Shown one piece after another: positions 56,019-64,000 of a stretch of 64,000 bases of DNA. The stretch covers positions 1-64,000 of the forward strand of contig NZ_LRUC01000036.1 of the NCBI RefSeq assembly GCF_001550095.1, in the 5' to 3' direction. This DNA is from Celeribacter ethanolicus. GTDB taxonomy: Bacteria; Pseudomonadota; Alphaproteobacteria; Rhodobacterales; Rhodobacteraceae. Under the pieces are notes generated by a model. The model was not told the origin of the DNA. It made no database searches and worked only from the letters and a program-made list of their open reading frames with translations. A program made the translations under genes and the position numbers. Within the stretch, counting starts at the first letter, position 1, and every line of letters begins with the position of its first letter.

Positions 56019-57182
56019 ATGAAAACCCCGTTGCGCCTGCTGATCGTCGCTCTTGTGGTTGTGGCCGGATATTTCGGTTGGACCTGGTACAGGGGGGATG
56101 CCGAAGTTGCGCCACCGCAGACGGCGGAGGTGGCCCGCGGCACGGTGCAGCAAACCGTCCTGGCCTCCGGTGTGATTGAGGCGAGCCAACTGGTCAGCGT
56201 CGGCGCGCGGACCTCGGGTCAGATCGAGGAACTGGCGGTTGCCTTGGGCGATACCGTGGCGGCAGGCGATCTGATCGCGCAGATCGACAGCGAAGATCAG
56301 CAGAACGACCTTTTGCAGGCGCAGGCGGATCTCGCCAATATCGAGGCACAGATCGCGGCGAAGCGCGCCAATATCAAACAGGCGGAACTGAGCCTGACCC
56401 GGGTCACCAGCCTTCATGCCCAGAATTACGCGTCGCAGGAAGATGTCGAGGCGGCCGAGGCGACGCTTGAGGTCTATCAGGCCGAACTCGATGCCTTGAA
56501 CGCGCAAAGATCCAGTGCTGAGGTCAAGGTTTCGACAGCGCAGATCGCGCTGGACCGGACGAAAGTGACCGCGCCCATGGCCGGAACGGTGGTCGCCGTT
56601 GTGGTGGACGCGGGCCAGACGGTGAACGCCAGCATGGATGCCCCGACCATTGTGAAGCTTGCCAATCTCGACAAGATGATCGTCAAGGCGGAGATTTCCG
56701 AGGCCGATGTCGTGCATGTCGCGCCGGGGCAGAGGGTTAGCTTCACCATCCTGGGCGAACCGGACAAGGCGTTCGAGGCCACCGTGCGTGACGTCGAGCC
56801 TGCGCCGTCCGAGATTGAGGACAGCGACACGATCAGCACGGATGAGGCGATCTATTACAACGGGCGGCTCGAGGTTGAGAACCCCGACCATCTGTTGCGC
56901 ATCGGCATGACGACCGAAGTGTCCATCGTGCTGGACGAGGCGGTCGATGTGCTGACCGTGCCGTCTTCGGCGCTGAGCGGCGGGGCGGACGGGCGTTACA
57001 CGGTCGAGATTTACGACGCAGCCGACAACACGCGCCAAGCCCGGCAGGTCGAGGTTGGCCTGAACAACAAGGTAATCGCGGAAATCACGTCGGGCCTGAA
57101 CGAGGGCGATCTCGTGGTGACAGGTGCGGCGGTGAGCGCCGCGACCGGCAGCACCCGGATGGGGCCGGGAGGGATGTTCTGA
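56019..57182 (+). CDS. macA: MacA-like periplasmic adaptor (HlyD family)
   Basis: A 387-residue membrane-fusion protein with an N-terminal membrane anchor (LRLLIVALVVVAGYFGWTWY). Lipoyl halves are VSVGARTSGQIEELAVALGDTVAAGDLIAQID and LDRTKVTAPMAGTVVAVVVDAGQTVNA. A coiled-coil hairpin lies between them (NDLLQAQADLANIEAQIAAKRANIKQAELSLTRV), and beta-barrel domains follow. It would bridge MacB to an outer-membrane TolC channel, which is not encoded here. ATG at 56019 with AAAGG upstream; MacB starts one base after its stop. Confidence 0.9.
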   Translation: MKTPLRLLIVALVVVAGYFGWTWYRGDAEVAPPQTAEVARGTVQQTVLASGVIEASQLVSVGARTSGQIEELAVALGDTVAAGDLIAQIDSEDQQNDLLQAQADLANIEAQIAAKRANIKQAELSLTRVTSLHAQNYASQEDVEAAEATLEVYQAELDALNAQRSSAEVKVSTAQIALDRTKVTAPMAGTVVAVVVDAGQTVNASMDAPTIVKLANLDKMIVKAEISEADVVHVAPGQRVSFTILGEPDKAFEATVRDVEPAPSEIEDSDTISTDEAIYYNGRLEVENPDHLLRIGMTTEVSIVLDEAVDVLTVPSSALSGGADGRYTVEIYDAADNTRQARQVEVGLNNKVIAEITSGLNEGDLVVTGAAVSAATGSTRMGPGGMF

Positions 57183-57183
57183 G

Positions 57184-59130
57184 ATGACCGAACCGCTTAT
57201 TTCCGCGCGTGGCATCAGCCGCTCGTTTCAGGCCGGGGACGAAACCATCACCGTGCTGCGCGATGTCGATATCGACATTTATCCGGGCGAGATGGTCGCG
57301 ATCATCGGCGCTTCGGGGTCGGGGAAGTCGACGCTGATGAATATCCTTGGCTGTCTCGATCGGGCCAGTTCCGGGACCTACAGTTTCAGTGGCAAGGATG
57401 TGAGCGATCTCGAACCCGACGAGTTGGCGCAGCTCCGGCGCGAACATTTTGGTTTTATCTTCCAGCGCTATCAACTGCTTCCCGATCTCGATGCCGTGGG
57501 CAACGTGGAAGTCCCCGCGATCTACGCCGGGGCCGGTCGGGCGGCGCGGCGCGAGCATGCGAAAGAGCTTCTGACCCAGTTGGGGCTCGACACCCGCCTC
57601 GATCACAGGCCTTCTGAATTGTCGGGTGGCCAGCAACAGCGGGTCTCTGTTGCGCGCGCTCTGATGAACGGCGGTGAGGTGATCCTCGCCGACGAGCCCA
57701 CAGGTGCGCTCGACAGCAAAAGCGGCGAAGACCTGATCAACCTGCTTCTGGAACTGAATGCCAAGGGCCACACCATCGTCATGGTGACACACGATCCAAA
57801 GGTGGCCGAACACGCCCATCGGATCGTCGAGATCAGCGACGGGCGGATCATTTCCGACACGCGCAAGGAAGATGGCGCATCGTCACGGGCCACAATCGAA
57901 CGTCCCATGAAACAGGCCGCCGGGCTGGGCGCCTCTTTCCGGCGCCTGACCGAAGCCTTCAACATCTCGCTCAAAGCCATGCTGGCCCATCGCACGCGGT
58001 CTTTCCTGACCATGCTGGGCATTATCATCGGCATCGCCTCGGTGGTTCTGGTGGTGGCGCTCGGAAACGGGTCGCAGGAGAAGGTGCTGGAGAACATCTC
58101 CTCGCTCGGGACGAACACGATCACCGTGCGGGCAGGCTCCGGTTTCGGGGCGCGGGATCAGGGACGGATCGAGACGCTCGTGCCGTCGGATGCCGATGCG
58201 CTGGCGCTCATGGATCTTGCCGACAGCGTTTCGCCTGCCGTCTCGTCCTCCGCGACGGTGCGTTATCGCAATACCGAAGCCTCGGCGTCGATCAATGGCG
58301 TGTCCGGCGATTACTTTCAGGTGCATGCCTATGAGACGATCCTAGGCTCCGCGTTCGGCGATGAGGACATCGAGGGCTACACGCAGGTTGCCGTGATCGA
58401 CGAGGACACAGAGGACACGTTTTTCGATGAAGGCACCGATCCGCTCGGCGAGGTGATTTTCCTCGGCAACGTGCCGGTTCGGGTGATCGGCATCGTGCGC
58501 TCCACCGGCGCAACCTTCGGCCCTTCGTCGCTCAATGTCTGGGTGCCCTATACCACGGCTATGGCGCGGGTCTCCGGCCAGGATAACCTGAGCAGCATCG
58601 GTGTCCGGGTTGCCGACGATTACGACATGGATCAGGCCGAGGTGGAAATCACCGCGCTTCTGACCGCACGTCACGGCACCAAGGATTTCTTCCTGTCGAA
58701 CTCCGACACGATTCGCGAAACCATCACGTCGACGACTCAGACGCTGACCTATCTCGTGGCGATGATCGCGGTGATTTCCCTTGTTGTCGGCGGTATCGGC
58801 GTGATGAACATCATGCTCGTCTCCGTCACCGAACGGACCAAGGAAATCGGCGTGCGCATCGCCATTGGTGCCAGGCGTTCGGATATCGTCAGCCAGTTCC
58901 TGATCGAAGCGGTCATGGTCTGTCTCGTCGGCGGTGTGCTCGGTATTCTAGGCGCGCTGACCGGCGGCTATCTGATTGAGGAATTCGCCTCCAGCGTGCG
59001 GTTGAGTTTCTCGACCACCGCGATTGTCGTGGCATTTCTGTCGTCGACCCTGATCGGCGTGACCTTCGGCTTCCTGCCAGCCCGCAATGCCGCACGGCTC
59101 GATCCGGTGGTGGCGCTGAGCCGGGAATGA
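57184..59130 (+). CDS. macB: MacB-like ABC export protein
   Basis: A 648-residue fusion of an ATPase with a four-helix mechanotransmission permease. Walker A GASGSGKSTLMN (42-53), signature LSGGQQQRVSVARAL (~145), Walker B VILADEPTGALDS. The first helix (RSFLTMLGIIIGIASVVLVVALG) precedes a ~220-residue periplasmic domain, and the last three helices follow (LVAMIAVISLVVGGIGVMNIML and onward). With MacA and TolC, relatives expel macrolides, lipopeptides or heme from the periplasm; the substrate here is unknown. Confidence 0.92.
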   Translation: MTEPLISARGISRSFQAGDETITVLRDVDIDIYPGEMVAIIGASGSGKSTLMNILGCLDRASSGTYSFSGKDVSDLEPDELAQLRREHFGFIFQRYQLLPDLDAVGNVEVPAIYAGAGRAARREHAKELLTQLGLDTRLDHRPSELSGGQQQRVSVARALMNGGEVILADEPTGALDSKSGEDLINLLLELNAKGHTIVMVTHDPKVAEHAHRIVEISDGRIISDTRKEDGASSRATIERPMKQAAGLGASFRRLTEAFNISLKAMLAHRTRSFLTMLGIIIGIASVVLVVALGNGSQEKVLENISSLGTNTITVRAGSGFGARDQGRIETLVPSDADALALMDLADSVSPAVSSSATVRYRNTEASASINGVSGDYFQVHAYETILGSAFGDEDIEGYTQVAVIDEDTEDTFFDEGTDPLGEVIFLGNVPVRVIGIVRSTGATFGPSSLNVWVPYTTAMARVSGQDNLSSIGVRVADDYDMDQAEVEITALLTARHGTKDFFLSNSDTIRETITSTTQTLTYLVAMIAVISLVVGGIGVMNIMLVSVTERTKEIGVRIAIGARRSDIVSQFLIEAVMVCLVGGVLGILGALTGGYLIEEFASSVRLSFSTTAIVVAFLSSTLIGVTFGFLPARNAARLDPVVALSRE

Positions 59131-59141
59131 GTGCACATATC

Positions 59142-59170
59142 TTGACTAAAAAACTAGGATAATCTATCCG
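59142..59170 (+). promoter_or_regulatory. candidate promoter of the exbB-exbD-exbD-tonB operon
   Basis: TTGACT (59142-59147) and TATCCG (59165-59170) are separated by 17 bases in an A/T-rich patch between macB and the operon. The -10 match is weak and no clear Fur- or Irr-type box is visible. Confidence 0.3.
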
Positions 59171-59214
59171 AGGGCAAACGCCAGCTGAATGGATCAGCCA
59201 GCTACACGCATAGT

Positions 59215-59907
59215 ATGGTGACTGACATGGATGATTCGGCTCTCTTTGCCTCTCTGTTCGACTTTCTTGCCAAGGGCGGTCCCTCGATCTGGGCGATCGC
59301 GGCGCTGTCGGTGATCACGCTGGCGCTGATCTTCTGGAAGCTCTGGGATCTGGCCTATCTCGGGGCCTGGCGCAGCACGTCCGCCGGAGAAGAGGCGATT
59401 GCTCTCTGGGCCAGAGGTGACGTCGCCGGAGCCGAAGCCCGTCTGGCCGGGCGTAAGGGGCTGCGTTCGCGCTTCATCCGTGCCGCTTTCGAGGCCCATG
59501 GCAATTCCGCCTATGACGATACCGGGGCTGAGGCGGAAACAACGCGGATCGCAAAGGGCTTTCTCGCCCGTGCGCGGTCCGGTCTGCGTCCGCTCGAACT
59601 GATCGCAACCATTGCGCCTCTTCTGGGTCTTCTTGGCACCGTGCTCGGTATGATCTCCGCCTTCCAGACGCTTCAGGAAGCGGGGGCCAAGGCCGATCCG
59701 GCGCTGCTTGCGGGTGGCATCTGGGAGGCGCTTCTGACCACCGCCGCCGGGATGGCCGTGGCAATCCCGGCCTCCATCGCGTTTACCGGCTTCGAGGCGG
59801 TTGCCGACCGTCTGCGTCACGAGTTCGAGGATATGGCGACCCGCATCTACCTGCGCCCGCGCGACGTGGCGCAGCAACCGGTCCCGATGGCGCAAGCGGC
59901 GGAGTGA
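59215..59907 (+). CDS. exbB: ExbB/TolQ-type proton channel subunit
   Basis: A 230-residue membrane protein with three helices: SIWAIAALSVITLALIFWKLW, LELIATIAPLLGLLGTVLGMISAFQ (with the conserved TIAPLLGLLGTV block) and TTAAGMAVAIPASIAFTGFEA. It forms the motor that couples proton flow to TonB. The start could be 59215 or the ATG at 59227. First of four overlapping or closely spaced genes. Confidence 0.9.
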   Translation: MVTDMDDSALFASLFDFLAKGGPSIWAIAALSVITLALIFWKLWDLAYLGAWRSTSAGEEAIALWARGDVAGAEARLAGRKGLRSRFIRAAFEAHGNSAYDDTGAEAETTRIAKGFLARARSGLRPLELIATIAPLLGLLGTVLGMISAFQTLQEAGAKADPALLAGGIWEALLTTAAGMAVAIPASIAFTGFEAVADRLRHEFEDMATRIYLRPRDVAQQPVPMAQAAE

Positions 59908-59910
59908 CCC

Positions 59911-60291
59911 ATGGAGTTCGGCGCACCCCGGCGCAAGCACCGCATGTCGCTCACGCCGATGATCGACGTGGTCTTCTTGCTTCTGGTGTTCTTCATGCTG
60001 GCCTCGCGTTTTGGTTCTCCGGCGCAATTGTCCCTGACGCTCGGCGGCGGCGCGGCGCAGGGCTATTCCGGTCCGCCGCGTCTGGTGCGTGTCGGTGCGG
60101 AAGAGTTGAAACTCAACGGTGCGGTTGAGGACGAAGAGGCGCTGGTCGCCCGTTTGCAGGAGTTGGTGGATAGCCCGGAGGATATCGTGGTGCTGCGACC
60201 CGACGATGCCGAGGTTCCGCTGCAAAGGCTTGTGAGTGTGATGGAATGGTTGGGCGAGGCCGGGTTCACCAATCTGGTTCTGGTGGAGTGA
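59911..60291 (+). CDS. exbD: ExbD/TolR-type protein (first copy)
   Basis: A 126-residue protein: one membrane helix (LTPMIDVVFLLLVFFMLASRF) with the conserved functional Asp in PMIDVVFLLLVFF, followed by a periplasmic domain (DIVVLRPDDAEVPLQRLVSVMEWLGEAGFTNLVLV). It starts 3 bases after exbB. Confidence 0.88.
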   Translation: MEFGAPRRKHRMSLTPMIDVVFLLLVFFMLASRFGSPAQLSLTLGGGAAQGYSGPPRLVRVGAEELKLNGAVEDEEALVARLQELVDSPEDIVVLRPDDAEVPLQRLVSVMEWLGEAGFTNLVLVE

Positions 60292-60294
60292 GCG

Positions 60295-60723
60295 ATGGAT
60301 TTCTCTGAAACGCCCCGCCCGCAGGCCTCTGAGAGCGTCGTTCCGATGATCAACGTCGTCTTCCTGCTGCTGATCTTCTTCCTGATGACCGCGGAAATCG
60401 CGCCACCCGATCCGCTTGAACTCGATCTGCCGGACGCTGGCGTCGAGGCCGAAATCACCGCCCCCCTGCCGCTTTATTTGGGCAGGGACGGCACGCTCGC
60501 TTTCCGGGATGTGCAGGGCGAGGAGGCGGTGTTGCGGGCGCTCGAGTTGGAACGCATCGCGCTTTGTGCCGATGGCGGTTGTGAGGGCGCGAGCGGGCCG
60601 TCGATTGCCATGAGTGCGGATCGCGAGGTCTCGGCCGCGACACTGGCCGCGCTTCTGCCGAAACTGGCGGCACTCGGGTTTCCAAAGGTGGAACTGGTGA
60701 CCCGGGCAGGAGGTGGGGCATGA
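60295..60723 (+). CDS. exbD: ExbD/TolR-type protein (second copy)
   Basis: A 142-residue protein, distinct from the first: the helix reads VVPMINVVFLLLIFFLMTAEI, with Asn where the proton-path Asp of ExbD normally sits (PMIN versus PMID). It then has PPDPLELDLPDAGVEAEI and a periplasmic domain with two Cys (ALCADGGCEG). The loss of the key acidic residue suggests a non-conducting or structural partner to the first ExbD. It overlaps tonB by 4 bases. Confidence 0.85.
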   Translation: MDFSETPRPQASESVVPMINVVFLLLIFFLMTAEIAPPDPLELDLPDAGVEAEITAPLPLYLGRDGTLAFRDVQGEEAVLRALELERIALCADGGCEGASGPSIAMSADREVSAATLAALLPKLAALGFPKVELVTRAGGGA

Positions 60724-61541
60724 ACCGTGTTCTGACCGGCACGCTCTTTGTCTCGCTCGCGCTCGGTGCGCATCTTGCGGTCGCCGCTGTGGCATTGATG
60801 GATCATTCCGCTGGCACGGCGGCCTCTGGCGAAGGCGGTGAGGATCTCCTGTCGCTTCAGGCCTCGAACGTGGCGCTGGCGGCCATGGTCGAGCGTTGGG
60901 AAGAGGTGCCGGAAATGGCCCCCGATCTGCCGAGGGCTCCGGAACCGCCCAAACCGGTCATGGAGGCTCTGGAGGATATTCCCGAACTCGATCTGGCTCC
61001 GAACGCCATGGCGCTTCCGGTGCCGATGCAGCCCGTGGAACAGGCGGATGCGTTTGATGCGCCGGAACCGCCGAAAGCCCCGGAACCGCCGAAGCCGGAA
61101 CCGAAACCCGCTCCGAAAGCACAACAGTCGCAGCAGGCGCAACGCGCTGTGCAGGGTAGCGATCGCTCCAGCGAGGAAGCCCGTGCCGCAGGTCGTGGCG
61201 GAGGACAGCAGGCGGGCGAGGCCCGTGCGTCGCAAGGTGCGGGGCTCAGTGCGGCCAAGCGCCAGTCGGCCCTGTCGAGCTGGGGGGCAAGCATCCGCTC
61301 ACGCATCGAACGTCGCAAGCGGGCGCCGCGTGGGGCCGGCGCGGGGATCGTGACCGTGAGTTTCCGGGTCAGCCGCGAGGGCGCTTTGCTGAGCGTCGGT
61401 GTGGCGAAAAGCTCGGGCAATCCGGCTCTCGACGCGGCGGCGGTCGAGGCGGTGAAACGGGCTGGCCGCTTCCCGGCGGCGCCAGCGGAGTTGACCGACG
61501 CCAGCTATCCGATGAGCCTGCCGATCAGATTCTCTGGCTGA
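60720..61541 (+). CDS. tonB: TonB-type energy transducer
   Basis: A 273-residue protein: N-terminal membrane helix (RVLTGTLFVSLALGAHLAVAAVAL), a Pro/Glu/Lys-rich spacer (PEPPKPVMEALED; EPPKAPEPPKPEPKPAPKAQ) spanning the periplasm, and a TonB C-terminal domain (WGASIRSRIERRKRAPRGAGAGIVTVSFRVSREGALLSVGVAKSSGNPALDAAAVEAVKRAGRFPAAP) that contacts outer-membrane receptors. It belongs to the exbB-exbD-exbD operon; no receptor gene is in the window. Confidence 0.9.
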   Translation: MNRVLTGTLFVSLALGAHLAVAAVALMDHSAGTAASGEGGEDLLSLQASNVALAAMVERWEEVPEMAPDLPRAPEPPKPVMEALEDIPELDLAPNAMALPVPMQPVEQADAFDAPEPPKAPEPPKPEPKPAPKAQQSQQAQRAVQGSDRSSEEARAAGRGGGQQAGEARASQGAGLSAAKRQSALSSWGASIRSRIERRKRAPRGAGAGIVTVSFRVSREGALLSVGVAKSSGNPALDAAAVEAVKRAGRFPAAPAELTDASYPMSLPIRFSG

Positions 61542-61609
61542 GCCGAGGGCACTGGTCTGATGGGGGTTAAGCGTCTAGCATGATGCGGACGCTTTCCACG
61601 GGAGCCGCC

Positions 61610-62488
61610 ATGCCAGACCATCGTGCCGCTTATCTCGGGGCTTCCGGCCGGATCGGGGGGCTTCTTCGCGTGGCGGAACGGCTATTTCCGGAGGACGCCC
61701 CAGGATGTCTCTGGCAATACCGCGCTGCGGACTCGTGCACTGAGAACTCATTCCTTTGGTCGGACTTCCGCGACCCCGCGCCTTTGGTTGCTGCGCGGAG
61801 CCAGCATGGTTTCGATTGTATTTTGATATTTTCTGGCGCAAGCGGGGATAAAGACGATCCAGATTCGATGCGAGTCCATGTCACCACTGTCGATCATGCG
61901 ATCACGGCGGGGCTGCGTGCCGGGGTGTCACGCTTTCTTGTGGCCTCGTCTTCCGCCGTCTATGGCCCGGGCCGGGGCAAACCGTTTCGCGAAGAGGATC
62001 TCCTCGCGCCGATCAATGCCTATGGCCATGCCAAGGCCGAGATGGAAACCCTCTGCACCCGTCGCGCCGCGATGGAGGGGATCGAGATTTGTGCTCTGCG
62101 GATCGGCAATGTCGCCGGGGCGGATATGCTTTTGGGCAATGCCCGGTCTCGTGCGGGTGCCAGCCTGTCGCTCGATATCTTCCCGGATGGGCACAGCCCT
62201 GAGCGGTCTTATATCGGCCCGGTGACGCTGCTGCGCGTGTTGCGTGCCTTGAGTACGCTCCAGAGCCTCCCGCCGGTGCTCAATCTTGCGGGCGCGCGCC
62301 CTGTGGCCATGTCCGATCTGCTTGATGCGGCGGGGGTGCCTTGGACTGCGCGCCCGAGGACCGATGCCGGACATCAGAAGATTTCCCTGGCGACATCCCG
62401 TCTGGCGCGGCTGTGCCCCGAGATTGAACTGAAAGCCTCGGCGCAAGAGATTGTTGCCGAATGGAATGCTGTGAGGGCCGGAACATGA
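61610..62488 (+). CDS. NAD-dependent epimerase/dehydratase-like (SDR) protein
   Basis: A protein of about 292 residues of the extended SDR type. The N-terminal nucleotide motif is GASGRIGGLL. The catalytic triad is represented by SSSAVYGPG (Ser) and YGHAKAEME (Tyr-x3-Lys), and LRIGNVAGADML follows as in sugar epimerases. Start at 61610 (MPDHRAAYLG) with GGGAG upstream is preferred over 61580. It overlaps the sugar transferase gene by ATGA, so it likely supplies a nucleotide sugar to polysaccharide synthesis. Confidence 0.82.
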   Translation: MPDHRAAYLGASGRIGGLLRVAERLFPEDAPGCLWQYRAADSCTENSFLWSDFRDPAPLVAARSQHGFDCILIFSGASGDKDDPDSMRVHVTTVDHAITAGLRAGVSRFLVASSSAVYGPGRGKPFREEDLLAPINAYGHAKAEMETLCTRRAAMEGIEICALRIGNVAGADMLLGNARSRAGASLSLDIFPDGHSPERSYIGPVTLLRVLRALSTLQSLPPVLNLAGARPVAMSDLLDAAGVPWTARPRTDAGHQKISLATSRLARLCPEIELKASAQEIVAEWNAVRAGT

Positions 62489-63090
62489 GCTTTGGAAAAC
62501 GCCTGTTCGATCTGTCGCTGGCTGTGTGTCTCGGGCTGCTGTCGCTGCCGGTGATCGGAGTTCTGGCCGCAGTGATCCTGCTGCGCGACGGGCGACCGGT
62601 GTTTTTCCTGTCCGAGCGGATGAAAACGCCGGAACAGGGCTTTCAGTTGGTCAAGTTTCGCACCATGACCCTTTCGGCGACCGACAGCGGTGTGTCCGGT
62701 GGCGACAAGACAGATCGCATCACCCGCACAGGCGGGTTTCTGCGTCGCACCCGGCTCGATGAACTGCCACAGCTCTGGAACATCCTCAGAGGTGACATGT
62801 CCTTTGTCGGGCCACGTCCTCCCCTGCGGCTCTATGTCGAGCGTCACCCGGAACTTTACCGGACCGTGTTGCAGAACAGGCCGGGGGTGACAGGGCTTGC
62901 AACCCTGACGTTTCATGCCCACGAGGCGCGTCTTTTGGTCGATTGCGTTACACCTGAGGCGACGGATGCGGTCTATTCCCGCAGATGCGTGCCCCGGAAA
63001 GCACGTCTGGATTTGCTCTATAAGAAAAACGCAAGCATTTGTTTTGACGTGAAGATTATTATAAAAACTTTGCTTGGCGTGCTGAGGTAG
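62485..63090 (+). CDS. WcaJ/ExoY-type undecaprenyl-phosphate sugar transferase
   Basis: A 201-residue initiating glycosyl-1-phosphate transferase. One N-terminal membrane segment (LFDLSLAVCLGLLSLPVIGVLAAVILL) is followed by the conserved catalytic core: GFQLVKFRTM, LRRTRLDELPQLWNILRGDMSFVGPRPPL and RPGVTGLATL. It starts lipid-linked sugar assembly on the inner membrane. The size matches the short ExoY/PglC-like type that lacks the extra N-terminal domains of WcaJ. Confidence 0.92.
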   Translation: MSFGKRLFDLSLAVCLGLLSLPVIGVLAAVILLRDGRPVFFLSERMKTPEQGFQLVKFRTMTLSATDSGVSGGDKTDRITRTGGFLRRTRLDELPQLWNILRGDMSFVGPRPPLRLYVERHPELYRTVLQNRPGVTGLATLTFHAHEARLLVDCVTPEATDAVYSRRCVPRKARLDLLYKKNASICFDVKIIIKTLLGVLR

Positions 63091-63222
63091 CGCCGTTTTG
63101 GCATGCCGCTGACGATGCCTCGATTTCCGTCAGACGTTTTCGGCGCTGTTATTGGCTTGTTAACTTTACTCTGACTAATTTGAGAAAAGTGGGATGGAAA
63201 CACACTGTAAGGCGAGTTGGTC

Positions 63223-64000
63223 GTGTACAGGAAAGTACTTATCGTAGGTTTGACGTCTCTGCCGCGCAATGTGATCCGCGCGGTGATCCTGATGTCCGAT
63301 TTTCTGGTACTGACGCTCTCGCTTCTCCTGAGCCTGCAGCTTTTGCCTGGAATGGAGGTGGCCGGAGACAACGTGACCCTGCTTTGGCTTTGCGGTGCGC
63401 TGATGACCGGGGGGCTGTTGCTGAATGTGATATTCCGATTGGATCGGATCAAACTGGTCATGCTGAACTCACGGGACCTGATGACCATCTTTCGGTTCAG
63501 CCTCGGCATCGCCCTGGTGCTCTGGGCTGCGAGCGTTGCGCTCGGCGTGCCGCATTCCGGGGCCGCGGTGTTGACTTTCGGCATCTTCGTCTTTGCGGGT
63601 CTGGTGGTCTCGCGTGCCATCGCGGTTTCGATCCTCAGCGGACTGCGCGAGCATTTGCACAGGCGCAAGAGCGTGGCGATTTTCGGGGCCGGTGCTGCGG
63701 GGGTGCAGCTTGCGTCGGCCATGGGGCAATCGCCGGATCGACGGGTGGTGGCCTTCTTCGATGACAATCCTGCAATGCAGGGCATGGACATCGGAGGGAT
63801 ACCGGTTCTGCCCTCCGGGAATCTGGTGCAGGATGTCTTTCGCAATGCGATTTCCGAGGTGATGATTGCCCTGCCGGACAGTGCCCGCAAGCGGCGTGAT
63901 ACGATTGTCGATCTGTGTGAGCGGGTCGATATCCCGGTCCAGATTCTGCCTTCTTTCATTGATATGCTGGTCGAGCGCGGGAATGCGCGATTGCGGACGG
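63223..64000 (+). CDS. FlaA1/CapD-type polysaccharide biosynthesis protein, 3' end outside window
   Basis: The frame is open from GTG 63223 to the window end (about 259 residues visible). It shows the four-helix N-terminus of the FlaA1/CapD/WbpM family (VIRAVILMSDFLVLTLSLLLSLQLL; LLWLCGALMTGGLLLNVIF; FRFSLGIALVLWAASVALGV; VLTFGIFVFAGLVVSRAIAV). The first nucleotide-binding domain follows (VAIFGAGAAGVQLASAMGQS; VAFFDDNPAMQGMDIGGIPVLP). The catalytic dehydratase/epimerase domain must lie beyond the window. Start: an in-frame TAA at 63208 excludes earlier codons; TTG 63217 is the alternative. Confidence 0.82.
   Translation, partial: MYRKVLIVGLTSLPRNVIRAVILMSDFLVLTLSLLLSLQLLPGMEVAGDNVTLLWLCGALMTGGLLLNVIFRLDRIKLVMLNSRDLMTIFRFSLGIALVLWAASVALGVPHSGAAVLTFGIFVFAGLVVSRAIAVSILSGLREHLHRRKSVAIFGAGAAGVQLASAMGQSPDRRVVAFFDDNPAMQGMDIGGIPVLPSGNLVQDVFRNAISEVMIALPDSARKRRDTIVDLCERVDIPVQILPSFIDMLVERGNARLRT

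Overview
The window reads as the chromosome of an alphaproteobacterium, most likely a marine or soil Rhodobacteraceae/Roseobacteraceae member. This rests on high GC, a complete PhyR-NepR-EcfG general stress module, and the style of the gene neighbourhoods. I assign no genus. Apart from the left edge it is orderly, mostly operonic DNA.

Layout. 1-3.9 kb is debris of mobile DNA: the 3' part of an intact-looking IS3-type transposase running in from the left, a truncated Mu/TnsB-type transposase core, a chimeric NTPase/Rep remnant with an in-frame stop, a frameshifted metallophosphoesterase and a stop-riddled IS3 tail. 4-9 kb holds an MliC/META secreted protein, ilvD, a LacI-type regulator, tRNA-Arg(CCT) and a periplasmic ClpP-like protein. 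9.2-16.1 kb (minus strand) is an exopolysaccharide/group-4-capsule-like cluster: YjbE/GfcA-like small protein, Wza-like exporter, Wzc-like tyrosine kinase, YjbF, YjbH. A PPP phosphatase gene diverges from it. 17.1-23.3 kb is a stress region: DUF883 and holin-like envelope proteins, DUF1328, Dps, PhyR, NepR, EcfG, an HWE-type kinase and an AI-2E family transporter. Five matches to the EcfG consensus GGAAC-N17-CGTT sit in three promoter regions, four of them as divergent pairs. 23.4-25.9 kb is a YqiJ/YqiK (flotillin) pair.

26-32.5 kb is a LysR regulator followed by a polyamine-type ABC importer and an aminobutyraldehyde dehydrogenase, the same gene content as E. coli ydcSTUV-patD; ppsA converges on it. 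35.2-41.7 kb is a complete N-type (second, probably Na+-linked) F1Fo-ATPase operon atpDCQRBEFAG with almost every junction an ATGA overlap. It runs on into a LOG-family protein and a beta-CASP metallo-hydrolase. 44.2-51.0 kb is a three-gene operon of two transglutaminase-like proteins around a circularly permuted ATP-grasp/alpha-E protein. This predicted peptide-ligase/peptidase system has no established function and is the best candidate for undescribed biology here.

51-64 kb carries a glutathionyl-hydroquinone reductase and DOPA-dioxygenase-like operon with a divergent LysR, a divergent EF-G paralogue, MacA/MacB, an ExbB-ExbD-ExbD-TonB operon, and the start of a second polysaccharide locus (epimerase, sugar transferase, truncated FlaA1/CapD-type protein).
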